Positions 18,701 to 27,243 of a DNA stretch of 64,000 nucleotides are shown here, piece by piece; position 1 is the first letter of the stretch; every line of letters starts with the position of its first letter. The stretch spans positions 19,314 through 83,313 of the forward strand of contig JAAYDI010000014.1 in the NCBI GenBank assembly GCA_012729315.1, written 5' to 3'. Under the pieces are notes generated by a model. It made no database searches and was not told the origin of the DNA. It saw only the letters and a list, made by a program, of their open reading frames with translations. Made by a program: the position numbers and the translations under genes. The DNA is from Planctomycetaceae bacterium (GTDB lineage: Bacteria; Planctomycetota; Planctomycetia; Pirellulales; Pirellulaceae).

Positions 18701-18971
18701 CGCCTCGCTGCCGGGCACCGTCATCCGGCGTGTCGAGCCGTTGCCAGGGGACACTGGTGATCACCCCCCGAAGCTCCAGGAATCGCAGTTCGCACGCCAA
18801 CTGCTCGCGCGTCAGCCCCACTTCCTCCGCCAGCGCCAGCACAGTGTCGAACCGCGCGCCGTCGAGCGTCCGGGACTCCAGAATCACCGCCGCCGCGCGC
18901 TCGAGGAACGTGCGCACGATCCGCTCTTCTGCCCACTCGCGACTGGTTTCTACTGCCCGTCCGGTACCCAT
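15774..18971 (-). CDS. 1065-aa single-span membrane protein of unknown function
   Basis: Start taken at ATG 18971; ATG 18992 is also possible. The cytosolic N-terminal third has helical segments and a conserved-looking stretch (RRWIKQKLVGYPSVVLAADDERG and a second similar block FRSYLRRALAQVPHGVVTFKTRQRL) suggesting a duplicated small domain. One transmembrane helix lies near residues 337-360, followed by about 700 residues of mainly helical, Ala/Leu/Arg-rich sequence outside. No catalytic motif is recognised. It overlaps or abuts the zinc-ribbon gene downstream and diverges from the metallopeptidase gene, so a role in envelope assembly or proteolysis is possible but unproven. Confidence 0.7.
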   Translation of the reverse strand: MGTGRAVETSREWAEERIVRTFLERAAAVILESRTLDGARFDTVLALAEEVGLTREQLACELRFLELRGVITSVPWQRLDTPDDGARQRGALPGAPAPPGRARRAAPAAAQAPAQDSFRRWIKQKLVGYPSVVLAADDERGLIGVGAHRYHLPEMLAMQIVREVATERDMRLERDLEGASCHSTVAGTQPPDADEPPRSEVELPDPRQLERRESFRSYLRRALAQVPHGVVTFKTRQRLIEAGELFHGVAPQWIVPTINEVAGEMGSRFISQEQAIEHISDLVGELIALDTLADGESRSRIYTEGTNWGLDPLDIEAILRRHIEQVTWQMAQVQQQRWRLVTLGAVGVVLVAAVGLGLFYARRPPATPAIGTAAPAPPPALTAARDADLSWWDAAVQAAATRAGTADGDLAATIARAQTTDQTARGEAYAELVTRCQQHADSGDVHAAVLALLAQWYARDPSDTAARQIRTRLFAPVALLDATEPPDARTLQAAFWGCRTAARLWKEPALPVQRSAELGTSLAAAVGELLDRGLEPTQLENQCVAALARRCYAALPRLAAEHPSAMHHLYRALVAETAGRVDQGTLDRLDVDLLAATLPTLAPHWEDYRDVLHRVARSRDAAVVLKLLDMLSSTRDPQLRDDLVAALSGRLGAAPDSLTSSELIESVRASVGLTAAETTALRWEQLAGRVDAVLHDRDAAHPNPAALLQQTLDRVYLATLACALVPGDQAMGTFQELEVQGPPRAFHDGPRPLRPAEPFVSSYPVSASLVVEQHIEKLATTRSMEGRLTLVRLIANAADTVADIDPGSGQKLAACLLQPKEDAEHQRLLPHVPRLARWNAVRLGLADQLVEPAADSVHQRDLLRGVLGQDVPLQTHEDYRTARRMLLESVLATLAERAESDDEQLTAIDRGSRTLYELYCIQARLLEVPTDADSQETAPTLSAVLRTLIARQARTLDAGRLTATERQWLETLPHQLIAVDFVAENDLQRTVLLEQLWLQTLSLFIAERVPAQAAAARAIVAETQASVAPEDRALRQLRDLETGLLRLWMLCRPHEEAALPGARDV

Positions 18972-19036
18972 GCGTCTGCCCTGCGGCCGCATCCCGACTG
19001 CCGATCGATCCTCCCGGGAACACCCCGGAAACACTA

Positions 19037-19042
19037 TATAAT
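19037..19042 (+). promoter_or_regulatory. Consensus -10 hexamer in divergent region
   Basis: An exact TATAAT within ACTATATAATGT, an AT island in GC-rich DNA between divergent genes, about 56 bases before the GTG at 19098. No good -35 lies 17 bases upstream. The reverse strand reads TATAGT at 19033-19038 and could serve the 1065-aa gene. Confidence 0.4.
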
Positions 19043-19097
19043 GTAACGCCGTTGCCCGGGGAACGCACGGCACACAGATCAAGCGGGAGCCAGCGGT

Positions 19098-19820
19098 GTG
19101 CCGATGGAGGTGCAGAGGCCCGTTACGATGGAAGCACTCGACAGCCTGTTGCCTTGGGGGACCGTCTCGGCGCTGGGCATTGCGCTGGGCTCGCAAATCG
19201 TGACGCAGGCAATCTACGCGCGGGCGGCACGGAATCCGGCCAGGCTCAGCGGGTACGCGGTGGCGCGGCAGGTGCTGGATGGTTCCGGGCTCTATGACAT
19301 CGAGGTAGTGCAGGTCCCGGGACACTTGAACGACTACTACGACGTGCGGCGCCGGGTGCTGCAGTTGAGCCCGGACATCTACCACGGGCGGTACCTCGCG
19401 GCGACCGGCATTGCCGCGCACGAGGCGGGGCACGCCATCCAGGCCGCGGGCCGCTGGAAGCGCTGGCTGGCGATCCGCGAGGCGGCGGTGCCGGCGGCCA
19501 GTTTCGGGAGCGGCGCCGGGATCCTGCTGGCCATCGCGGGGCTGGTGATGCAGTTTCCACCCTTCCTGTCGCTGGGCATGCTGCTCTTCACCAGCACGGT
19601 GCTGCTGCAGCTGGTGAACCTCCCGCTCGAACTGCACGCCAGCGCCAGTGCGGGCCGCATGCTGGTCCAACTGCACCTAGTCCGCGATGACCAGCTGCAG
19701 CGCGTACGGCGCGTCATGTTCGCCGCCGCTTGGACGTATGTCGGCGCTACGCTGCAATCCATCCTGATGCTGATCCAATACGCAGCTGCAGCCTGCCACC
19801 GGCGCGACAGCGATACCTGA
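19098..19820 (+). CDS. YugP-type membrane zinc metallopeptidase
   Basis: 240 aa from GTG 19098, supported by GGGAG eight bases upstream; ATG 19104 or 19128 are alternatives. The family (YugP, PF04298) consists of membrane zinc peptidases. A first hydrophobic helix (about 17-38) precedes VPGHLNDYYDVRRRVLQLS and the zinc motif HEAGH (108-112), followed by three hydrophobic segments (about 125-190) with ELHASASA, the third-ligand region. Usually this family has DHYDP where this protein has NDYYDV. Probably acts in the inner membrane on unknown substrates; divergent from the 1065-aa membrane protein. Confidence 0.82.
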   Translation: MPMEVQRPVTMEALDSLLPWGTVSALGIALGSQIVTQAIYARAARNPARLSGYAVARQVLDGSGLYDIEVVQVPGHLNDYYDVRRRVLQLSPDIYHGRYLAATGIAAHEAGHAIQAAGRWKRWLAIREAAVPAASFGSGAGILLAIAGLVMQFPPFLSLGMLLFTSTVLLQLVNLPLELHASASAGRMLVQLHLVRDDQLQRVRRVMFAAAWTYVGATLQSILMLIQYAAAACHRRDSDT

Positions 19821-20033
19821 CCCTTTCCTCTTTTCTTCCCCCACGCGCCACGCACCGCGCAGGACTGGGCACCGGTCCGCTCCTTCAGCACGGCTAACAA
19901 ATAAGCAGTGCGTTCCTGCACCCCGGACGCGGGAACGAACCAGGATCGTGTTGCAGCATTATCGGGCGATCCGTACAATGCAAACGGCGAGGACGTTAGG
20001 GGGGTGAGACACAGTTTTCAGGAGTGGCAGGCC

Positions 20034-20609
20034 ATGAGGAAGTGGATGACAGCGCGAGCACGCGGCGCGTTGGTGGCAGGGTTTGGACTCGGTGCACTCC
20101 TGGGGGTCGGTCTGCTGGTCGGCTCCTGGGCCACGCTGGCGTGGTTCGGCGCGCCTGCGTTCACGTTTCCGGAGACGGCCCTGCACGCCACGGCGACCGA
20201 CAGCGGCGACACATTTGCCATCGCAACCGGCCTCGTGGCCGATGGCATTGAAGGCATCTTCTTTCTGGATTTTCTCACCGGCGACATGCAGTGTTGGGTG
20301 ATCAACGGACGAACGGGGCAGACAGGGGGCTATTTCGTGCAGAACGTCGTGGCCGATCTCGGGGTGGAAACGGGTCGCAAGAACCCGCAGTACCTGATGG
20401 TCACCGGTCAGGCGCTGATGCAGCGTGGCACGAGTGTCTTGAAGCCCTGCGACAGTCTGGTCTACGTGGCGGACGCCAACACGGGTAATTTCGCGGTGTA
20501 CGCGCTGCCGTGGAACCGGCAGGCGACGGCTGTCAACCGTCCGCAGCAGGCGCCGATGGTGCTGATTTTCAAGGGGTCAGCGCGGAACCTGGACATTCGC
20601 GGCCAGTGA
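20034..20609 (+). CDS. Membrane-anchored hypothetical protein
   Basis: 191 aa from ATG 20034, which has GGAG nine bases upstream. One N-terminal transmembrane helix (about 12-35) is followed by a compact domain with FPETALHATATDSGDTF, a run of beta-like segments (GIEGIFFLDFLTGDMQCWVI, VYVADANTGNFAVYALPW) and no cysteine pairs. The repeated FLDFLTGD / VADANTGN strings look like two blades or strands of a beta-rich fold. I recognise it only as a type recurring in Planctomycetota without a known role. It precedes the DinG-like gene by 241 bases. Confidence 0.65.
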   Translation: MRKWMTARARGALVAGFGLGALLGVGLLVGSWATLAWFGAPAFTFPETALHATATDSGDTFAIATGLVADGIEGIFFLDFLTGDMQCWVINGRTGQTGGYFVQNVVADLGVETGRKNPQYLMVTGQALMQRGTSVLKPCDSLVYVADANTGNFAVYALPWNRQATAVNRPQQAPMVLIFKGSARNLDIRGQ

Positions 20610-20779
20610 TCGGGCAGATGGCGGCGGGGAACTCAGCGCGATCGCGTGCCGGATTCCAGCGGCGCGTCGTGCTGGGTGGGGTGGATGCCGCAGGGGGACG
20701 TCATAGGGTGGCCCAGGCGATGAAGGTGGGCGTCGAGGCCGGGTGGTGGGCCTGCCTGGCCGGGCGGATTCCCCGGTGT

Positions 20780-20809
20780 CTGTACGCCACGGCCCTGTAC
20801 GCCACGGCC
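20780..20809. repeat. 15-bp perfect tandem duplication
   Basis: CTGTACGCCACGGCC occurs at 20780-20794 and 20795-20809, 41 bases before the DinG-like start codon. Confidence 0.9.
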
Positions 20810-20850
20810 AGCAGTCCCACGGAAGGTGTCATCTCATCACCACACCAGTA

Positions 20851-22830
20851 ATGCTCACGCCTCGGGACATTCTCGGTCCGCAGGGACGCATTGCGGCACG
20901 TCTGCAGCACTATGAGCACCGTGCGCAGCAGCTGGACATGGCGGACGCCGTCGCGGCGGCGATTGCCCAGGGGCGGCATGCGGTGGTGGAGGCGGGGACG
21001 GGGGTTGGCAAGAGCTTCGCCTACCTGGTTCCGGCGGTCCTGGCCGCCACCGCGCTGCGGGCGGAGGACTCGCCGCCTGTGCGCGTGGTCGTGTCGACGC
21101 ACACGATCAGTCTGCAGGAGCAACTGATGACGAAGGATCTGCCGCTGCTCAATGCGGTGATCCCTGGCGAATTCACGGCGGTGCTGGTCAAAGGCCGGCG
21201 GAATTACATCAGCCTGCGGCGTCTGGAGTCGGCCCGCAAGCGGGCGGCCAGCCTGTTTGCCGACGACCGCGAACTGCGAGAGATCCAACAGCTGGTGCAG
21301 TGGGCCGGCGAAACGTTCGACGGTTCACTGAGCGATCTGACCTTCCGGCCGGTGGGGAGCGTGTGGGACGAGGTGGCCAGCGACAGTGGCAACTGCCTTG
21401 GGCCCGCCTGCCCGCATCACAGCCGGTGTTTCTACCACCGCGCCCGGCGTCGCGTGCATCACGCGCAGGTGCTGATCGTCAATCACGCGCTGTTTTTCAG
21501 CGATCTGGCGCTCCGCCAGCAGGAGGCGCGGATCCTGCCCGATTACCAGGTCGCCGTGCTGGACGAGGCGCACACGATCGAAACGGTGGCGGCCGATCAC
21601 CTGGGCGTCGGCGTCTCGTCGGGCCAGATCGAATGGGTTCTCAACCGGCTCTACAACGACCGCACGAACAAGGGGCTGCTGGTTCACCATGGTCTGGAGG
21701 CCGCGCAGCAACAGGTGCTGCGCTGTCATTACTGCAGCGATGAGTTCTTCGCGCAGCTGCTCACCTGGTACGACGAGCATCCGGAGGCCAAGGGACGCAT
21801 GGTAGCGCCGCAGCGGTTCGACGGCGCGCTGCGCCGCGCACTGCGGGAGCTGGCCGGCACTGTCGAACAGCTGGGGAACGCGCTGGAGAATGAATCGGAC
21901 CGCCTGGATTTTCAGGCCGCACGCGATCGGCTGAATACCCTCCACCAGGCACTCAACGCCTGGATCAGGCATGACGTGGCCGACGCGGTCTACTGGATGG
22001 ACGTGGCGGCCACGCGGGGCGGCCGCCCACGCGTGACGCTGTCCGCCGCGCCGATCGACGTCGGTCCGCTGCTGCGCGCGCAACTGTACGAGCGGGTCCC
22101 GACGGTGATCCTGGCCAGCGCGACGCTGGCCACCGGCCGGCCGCCGTCGTTCGCGTTCTTCCGGTCGCGCGTGGGGCTGACGCAGGCCACCGAACTGCAG
22201 TTGGGCAGCCCGTTCGACTATCGGCGCCAGGCGCAGCTGATCCTGGTCGACGGCATGCCGGATCCCAAGGCGGACCCCCAGGCCTTCGAGCGGCTCTGCC
22301 GCGAGATGATCTGCCGGTACGTGGAGCGGACGGAAGGGCGGGCCTTCGTGCTCTTCACCAGCTACGCCCTGATGCGCCAGCTCGCCTCCCAGCTCACCAC
22401 CTGGCTCACGCAGCAGAACCTGGCGCTGTTGAGCCAGGCCGAGGGGCTGCCCCGCCACCTGATGCTCGAGCGGTTCCGCGCCAACCCGCGTTCCGTGCTG
22501 TTCGGCACCGACAGCTTCTGGCAGGGGGTCGACGTACCGGGGGAGGCGTTGCAGAACGTGATCATCACGAAGTTGCCGTTCAGCGTGCCCGACCAGCCGC
22601 TGGTGCAGGCCCGCCTGGAAGCGATCCGCGCGGCCGGCGGAAATCCGTTTCTCGACTACCAGGTGCCGGAAGCTGTGATTAAGCTACGACAGGGATTCGG
22701 TCGCCTGATCCGCACGCAGCGGGATCAGGGGATGGTGGTGATTCTGGACCCGCGCGTACGCACCAGGCCGTACGGCCGCCTGTTCCTGGACTCGCTGCCC
22801 GATTGTCAGGTCATTCACGAACACTGTTGA
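20851..22830 (+). CDS. DinG/XPD-type ATP-dependent DNA helicase
   Basis: Superfamily 2 helicase of the DinG/Rad3 group, expected to unwind D-loops, R-loops or forked DNA in repair. 659 aa from ATG 20851. Walker A AGTGVGKS (48-55), DEAH box (about 237-240), SATLATG and the C-terminal motif [15 protein letters not shown] with QGFGRLIR are intact. The iron-sulfur region keeps three cysteines (C182, C187, C193 in [13 protein letters not shown]), but the position of the first ligand in the NYLC motif is Ser (S121 in NYISLRR). No exonuclease domain. Followed after 23 bases by the carbamoyltransferase gene. Confidence 0.88.
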   Translation: MLTPRDILGPQGRIAARLQHYEHRAQQLDMADAVAAAIAQGRHAVVEAGTGVGKSFAYLVPAVLAATALRAEDSPPVRVVVSTHTISLQEQLMTKDLPLLNAVIPGEFTAVLVKGRRNYISLRRLESARKRAASLFADDRELREIQQLVQWAGETFDGSLSDLTFRPVGSVWDEVASDSGNCLGPACPHHSRCFYHRARRRVHHAQVLIVNHALFFSDLALRQQEARILPDYQVAVLDEAHTIETVAADHLGVGVSSGQIEWVLNRLYNDRTNKGLLVHHGLEAAQQQVLRCHYCSDEFFAQLLTWYDEHPEAKGRMVAPQRFDGALRRALRELAGTVEQLGNALENESDRLDFQAARDRLNTLHQALNAWIRHDVADAVYWMDVAATRGGRPRVTLSAAPIDVGPLLRAQLYERVPTVILASATLATGRPPSFAFFRSRVGLTQATELQLGSPFDYRRQAQLILVDGMPDPKADPQAFERLCREMICRYVERTEGRAFVLFTSYALMRQLASQLTTWLTQQNLALLSQAEGLPRHLMLERFRANPRSVLFGTDSFWQGVDVPGEALQNVIITKLPFSVPDQPLVQARLEAIRAAGGNPFLDYQVPEAVIKLRQGFGRLIRTQRDQGMVVILDPRVRTRPYGRLFLDSLPDCQVIHEHC

Positions 22831-22853
22831 AAGAAAAGAGCGGACCAGGGCCC

Positions 22854-24692
22854 GTGACGGCGATTCTGGGTATCTCGGCCTTCTATCACGATTCAGCTGC
22901 CGCACTGGTCGTCGACGGACGCGTCGTGGCGGCCGCGCAGGAAGAACGCTTCACGCGGCGCAAGCACGATCCCGACTTCCCGCAGCACGCGGTGGATTAC
23001 TGCCTGCGCGCGGCCGGACTCGCGCCGGAGGACCTGGACTTCGTCGGGTTCTACGACAAACCGTTTCTGAAATTCGATCGCCTCCTGGAGACATATCTGG
23101 CGTTTGCGCCGCGCGGGTTCCGGTCGTTCCTGACGGCCATGCCGATCTGGCTGCGGACCAAGCTGCACCTGCCGCGGGAAATGCGGCGGAGTCTGCGGGG
23201 GGCGTACGGGCGCCGGTTCGTGTTCGCCGAACACCACGAGTCGCATGCGGCCAGCGCCTTCTTTCCGTCACCCTTTGACGAGGCGGCCATTCTCACGGTC
23301 GACGGCGTGGGGGAATGGGCCACGGCTTCCTACGGGCGCGGCTGCGGCCATCGCATCCACCTGACCCACCAGCTCCCCTTTCCCCACTCGCTCGGACTGC
23401 TCTACTCCGCCTTCACCTACTTCTGCGGGTTCCGCGTGAACTCGGGTGAATACAAGCTGATGGGGCTGGCCCCCTACGGCCAGCCGATCTACGCCGATCT
23501 GATTCGCCAGCGTCTGGTGGACATCAAACCGGATGGTTCGCTGCGCATGGACATGCAGTATTTCAACTACTGTCAGGGACTGACCATGACCAGCCGGAAG
23601 TTCGATCAGCTGTTCGGCGGTCCGCCGCGCCGTCCGGAGTCGCCGCTGACACAGCGCGAGATGGACCTGGCGGCGTCCATTCAGGTGGTGACCGAAGACA
23701 TCCTGCTGCGGATGGCCGCGCATGTGCACCGGGAGACGGGAAACCAGCGGAACCTCTGCCTGGCGGGGGGCGTTGCACTCAACTGCGTGGCCAACGGCCG
23801 CATCCTGAGGGAAGGACCCTTTGAGCAGATCTGGATACAGCCCGCGGCCGGCGATGCCGGGGGCGCGCTGGGGGTGGCGCTGTTCATCTGGCATCAGCTA
23901 CTGGGCCACCCGCGCCAGCCTGATCCGGGGGACAGCCAGCAGGGATCGCGGCTCGGACCGGCCGCGACCGACGCGGAGATCCGGGCATTCCTGACGGAAT
24001 GTGGCGCGGTGTTCCACCACGTCGGCAGCGATGACGAGAAATGCACCCGGGTGGCCGAGCTGCTGGCGGCCGGCCACGTCGTGGGCTGGCTGCAGGGGCG
24101 GATGGAGTTCGGACCGCGCGCGCTGGGGAGCCGAAGCATCCTGGGGGATGCCCGCAACCCGCAGATGCAGGCGGTGATGAATCTGAAGATCAAGTTCCGG
24201 GAGTCGTTCCGCCCGTTCGCACCGTCGGTGCTGGAGGAGCGCGCGGCTGCCTATTTCGACCTGCAGCCCGGGCAGACGAGCCCGTATATGCTGCTGGTCG
24301 CCGCGGTACAGCCGGCGCGCCGCAGACAACCTGCGGCGGATGACCCCGCGCAGGGGCTTGACCTGCGCAAGGTGATCCGGTCGGACATTCCGGCCGTTAC
24401 CCACGTCGACTACTCGGCCCGCGTTCAGACAGTGGATGCCCAACGCTGCGGCGTCTACCATCAATTGCTGCAGGCCTTCGAGCGGCTGACCGGCTGCCCG
24501 GTGATCATCAACACGAGTTTCAACATCCGCGGCGAACCGATTGTCTGTTCGCCGGCCGAAGCGTACCGCTGTTTCCTGGCCACCAACATGGACGCCCTGG
24601 TGCTGGAGGACTACCTGTTGCTGAAGTCCGAACAGCCGAGCGCTCCGGCACATGCGATCGATGCCTACCTGGCGAGTTTCGAATTGGACTAG
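22854..24692 (+). CDS. NodU/CmcH/TobZ-family carbamoyltransferase
   Basis: Transfers a carbamoyl group from carbamoyl phosphate via carbamoyl-adenylate to a hydroxyl of a sugar or metabolite. 612 aa from GTG 22854. The N-terminal Kae1-like domain starts ILGISAFYHDSAAALVVDG and includes AAQEERFTRRKHD, EHHESHAASAFFPS and the ATP/metal-binding GGVALNCVANGR; the C-terminal YrdC-like domain has GRMEFGPRALGSRSIL and INTSFNIRGEPIV. Next come an SxtJ-like and a DUF5989 gene, a set I know to be conserved together in many bacteria. The acceptor is unknown; a surface glycan is plausible. Confidence 0.9.
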   Translation: MTAILGISAFYHDSAAALVVDGRVVAAAQEERFTRRKHDPDFPQHAVDYCLRAAGLAPEDLDFVGFYDKPFLKFDRLLETYLAFAPRGFRSFLTAMPIWLRTKLHLPREMRRSLRGAYGRRFVFAEHHESHAASAFFPSPFDEAAILTVDGVGEWATASYGRGCGHRIHLTHQLPFPHSLGLLYSAFTYFCGFRVNSGEYKLMGLAPYGQPIYADLIRQRLVDIKPDGSLRMDMQYFNYCQGLTMTSRKFDQLFGGPPRRPESPLTQREMDLAASIQVVTEDILLRMAAHVHRETGNQRNLCLAGGVALNCVANGRILREGPFEQIWIQPAAGDAGGALGVALFIWHQLLGHPRQPDPGDSQQGSRLGPAATDAEIRAFLTECGAVFHHVGSDDEKCTRVAELLAAGHVVGWLQGRMEFGPRALGSRSILGDARNPQMQAVMNLKIKFRESFRPFAPSVLEERAAAYFDLQPGQTSPYMLLVAAVQPARRRQPAADDPAQGLDLRKVIRSDIPAVTHVDYSARVQTVDAQRCGVYHQLLQAFERLTGCPVIINTSFNIRGEPIVCSPAEAYRCFLATNMDALVLEDYLLLKSEQPSAPAHAIDAYLASFELD

Positions 24693-24764
24693 CTCTTTAC
24701 TGTCTCCGGGCGGGGAGCGCCGGACGCCACAGGTCAACCACCGGGCGGTGGGCCAGAGTGGCCG

Positions 24765-24784
24765 GGGATCAACAGGGATCAACA
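24765..24784. repeat. 10-bp perfect tandem duplication
   Basis: GGGATCAACA at 24765-24774 and 24775-24784, seven bases before the SxtJ-like start codon. Confidence 0.85.
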
Positions 24785-24790
24785 CGAACT

Positions 24791-25210
24791 ATGGCACTGA
24801 TTGAATTCGATCGAGAGCCGACGGACCGGCAGCTGCGGCAGTTTGCCGGCATCGTGATTCCGCTCTGCGGCCTGTTGCTGGCGGTGCTGGTGGCATGGCG
24901 TCTGGGCCGGCATGTGGCGGGTTGCGGGATTCTCGCCGGGTCCGCGCTGATCGCACTCGGCGGTCTGTGGCGCCCCGCGCTGGCGCGCCCTGTCTACCTG
25001 GGCTGGATGTATGCCTCCTATCCGATCGGCTGGGTTGTTGGCCACGTGATCATGGGCGCGGTATTCTTCCTGGTGGTGACGCCGATCGGCTGGTTGCTGC
25101 GCGCCAGCGGGCGGGATCCGCTCCGCCGTACGTTCGAGGCATCGCGAACGAGCTACTGGGAGGAGCGTCCTGCGGTGGACGATCCGGCACGGTATTTCCG
25201 GCAATTCTGA
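24791..25210 (+). CDS. SxtJ-family membrane protein
   Basis: 139 aa from ATG 24791. Hydrophobic helices lie near residues 20-37, 43-60 and 78-100; the end RRTFEASRTSYWEERP with a terminal aromatic Arg-Gln-Phe is the SxtJ signature known from saxitoxin clusters and from carbamoyltransferase cassettes. Inner membrane protein with no catalytic motif. It lies 98 bases after the carbamoyltransferase and 9 before the DUF5989 gene, so these three are almost certainly one operon. It may anchor or export the product of the carbamoyltransferase. Confidence 0.85.
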   Translation: MALIEFDREPTDRQLRQFAGIVIPLCGLLLAVLVAWRLGRHVAGCGILAGSALIALGGLWRPALARPVYLGWMYASYPIGWVVGHVIMGAVFFLVVTPIGWLLRASGRDPLRRTFEASRTSYWEERPAVDDPARYFRQF

Positions 25211-25219
25211 GGTACGTCG

Positions 25220-25444
25220 ATGGCTACGAATCCTGATCCAGACAGATCGCAGGCCACTGCCAGGGACGAATTTCAGCGGCTGGTGAAGGAGGAGCAACCA
25301 GGGCTGCTGCGCGAGTTCTGGGACTTCCTGCGCTACAACAAGAAGTGGTGGCTGTTGCCAATTCTCGTCACGCTGATGGTGCTTGGCGCGTTCGTCCTGC
25401 TGACCGGCACCGCGTTTGCGCCGTTCATCTACACGCTGTTCTGA
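25220..25444 (+). CDS. DUF5989 small membrane protein
   Basis: 74 aa. A soluble acidic/basic N-terminus leads to LLREFWDFLRYNKKWWLLPI, the diagnostic DUF5989 string, and a single hydrophobic helix (about 47-70) ending in FAPFIYTLF. In the conserved cassette it follows carbamoyltransferase and SxtJ, as here. Likely an inner-membrane partner of SxtJ; function unknown. An SGNH hydrolase that often follows in other genomes is absent; 600 bases of non-coding DNA follow instead. Confidence 0.85.
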   Translation: MATNPDPDRSQATARDEFQRLVKEEQPGLLREFWDFLRYNKKWWLLPILVTLMVLGAFVLLTGTAFAPFIYTLF

Positions 25445-26046
25445 TCAGCTGCAGCAGCAGACCCAGCAGGCCGGCGACCAGCCGCGATGGCCGCTCGGTC
25501 CAGCTCGCCGGGCCGGTTGCGCCTGGGAAGGGCGGCTCCGCCAGCTCCGGGAACAACTCGCTGGCCCACATCCACTGGGACGTGTCGGCTGGTGCAACCC
25601 GGCAGTGTGCGTGCGCGCGTCCTTCGCGGACCCACTGCAGTGCGGACAGACGGCTTGTACGAAGGGGGGCATCGGTACACTCCCACCGGGACGAACGTGC
25701 GAAGGGGTCCGGGCGCGCGCCGTTTATTTCCCCCATGATGTGTGGTTGCCGTCCGAAAAACCAGCGACTGTCGGGGCTGTTCGTGAGTGGGCCTTGTTTC
25801 TTGTCGCGAGACGCAAACCCTCGACATCGCACAACTGACCGCTTACAGTAAGAATCTGCTCTGCCTGCAGTGGTAGCGCGCAGCTGATGACGGCCAGGCG
25901 GGCGGTGTTGTCTTTCGCAAATGGATACGCAGGCGCGTCTTACGCACATCATGATCGATTTCCACTTCGGGCAGTTCACGATTCGGGCGACCAGGCAGGT
26001 CATGCAGGAACGGGGAATCGCGGTTCGGATGTGAGAGGAGGAGCGT
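25445..26046. other. 602-base gap without a recognisable gene
   Basis: No convincing gene is seen on either strand. A 37-codon frame at 25921-26034 ends just before the GAGGAGG ribosome-binding site of the PilT-like gene but has no ribosome-binding site of its own. The promoter of the PilT-like operon should lie in the right half. GC content drops slightly around 25830-25990. Confidence 0.5.
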
Positions 26047-27243
26047 ATGTCAATCGCGGACTCGGGAGAAGTGGTACGCATGGGGAGCCCCGAGGGCCAG
26101 ATCGACGTGGGCGATCTGGAGGATCGGTTCCTGGCCAAGAATCAGGAACTCGAGGTCGACAAGTACTTCCGCGCCTGCGTCAAGCTTAAGGGGAGCGACC
26201 TGCACATGAAGGTCAGCCAGCCTCCCATTGTGCGGGTCAACGGCAAGCTCAAGCAACTCAACCGCGGTCCGATCGAGCTGGAAGAGATGTGCCGGCTGCT
26301 GTTTCCGATGATGAACAAGCGGCACCGGACGATTTTCGATCAGCAGGGGGGCACCGACTTCGCCCACACGGTGAACGTGGATGGCGATATCTGGCGGTTC
26401 CGCGTCAACATGCTGACGCAGATGGGCAAGATCGGGCTGGTGGCGCGGCGGGTGAGCAACTTCATTCCGGATTTCGCCGGGCTGCACCTGCCGCCCATCA
26501 TGGAGGAGCTCTGCAAGTACGACCAGGGCATGGTGCTGCTGGCCGGCGTCACCGGCTCGGGCAAGACGACGACCATCGCGTCGATGCTCAATTGGATCAA
26601 CGCCCACTACAGCAAGCACATCCTGACGCTGGAGGATCCGATCGAGTTCGTCTTCACGGAGAACAAGTGCCTGATCAACCAGCGGGAGGTGGGCGAGGAC
26701 GTCATCGATTTCGCGGTGGGCATGAAGCACGCGGTGCGGGAGGACCCGGATGTGATGCTGGTCGGCGAAATGCGTGACCAGGAGACGTTCATGACTGCCA
26801 TCCACGCGGCCGAGACGGGGCACCTGGTGTTCGGCACGATTCACGCCGCCTCCGCCTCTACGACCATCGGGCGCATCCTCGACCTGTTCCCGGAGGAACT
26901 GCACGGGGCCATCCGCAGCGCGATCGCCTTCAACATGCGCGGCATCGTGGCGCAGAAACTGCTCCCGTCAATCAAGCCCGGTGTCGGGCGCGTGCCGACA
27001 GTGGAGGTCATGATGTTCACACCGATCGTGCGGAAACTGGTCCTGGAGGGGCAGGACGCCAAGTTGCCGGACGCCATCCGGATCGGCGCTGACGAAGGCA
27101 TGCAGGATTTCACCACGAGCTTGAAGCAGTTGGTGGACGAGCAGCTGATTGACCGGCCGACCGCATTTGAAGTAGCGCCCAACCGCGAGGCACTCAAGAT
27201 GGCGCTCAAAGGCATCCAAGTTTCACAACCTGGGATTCTATAG
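26047..27243 (+). CDS. PilT-type twitching/retraction ATPase
   Basis: 398 aa from ATG 26047 with AGAGGAGGAG just upstream. Hexameric secretion ATPase of the PilT branch. After a 35-residue extension come the N-terminal PAS-like domain (DLHMKVSQPPIVRVNGKLK), Walker A GVTGSGKTTT (about 166-175), the Asp box, Walker B EDPDVMLVGEMRD and the His box GHLVFGTIHAASAS, followed by the PilT-like C-terminal VPTVEVMM segment (its AIRxGLT equivalent is divergent). All catalytic residues are present. Its stop codon is TAG at 27241-27243 and the next gene starts at 27244, so the two are in one transcript and probably act as a pair. Confidence 0.88.
   Translation: MSIADSGEVVRMGSPEGQIDVGDLEDRFLAKNQELEVDKYFRACVKLKGSDLHMKVSQPPIVRVNGKLKQLNRGPIELEEMCRLLFPMMNKRHRTIFDQQGGTDFAHTVNVDGDIWRFRVNMLTQMGKIGLVARRVSNFIPDFAGLHLPPIMEELCKYDQGMVLLAGVTGSGKTTTIASMLNWINAHYSKHILTLEDPIEFVFTENKCLINQREVGEDVIDFAVGMKHAVREDPDVMLVGEMRDQETFMTAIHAAETGHLVFGTIHAASASTTIGRILDLFPEELHGAIRSAIAFNMRGIVAQKLLPSIKPGVGRVPTVEVMMFTPIVRKLVLEGQDAKLPDAIRIGADEGMQDFTTSLKQLVDEQLIDRPTAFEVAPNREALKMALKGIQVSQPGIL

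Noticed and set aside
18972..19676. N-terminal extension of the 1065-aa protein to 1300 residues
   Set aside because: It would overlap the divergent YugP metallopeptidase gene, which carries an HEAGH motif; the extension has no family-like sequence.
25921..26034. A 37-codon frame (MDTQARLTHIM...) before the PilT-like gene
   Set aside because: No ribosome-binding site, no homology recognised, and the GAGGAGG after its stop serves the next gene. Could be a leader peptide but is unsupported.
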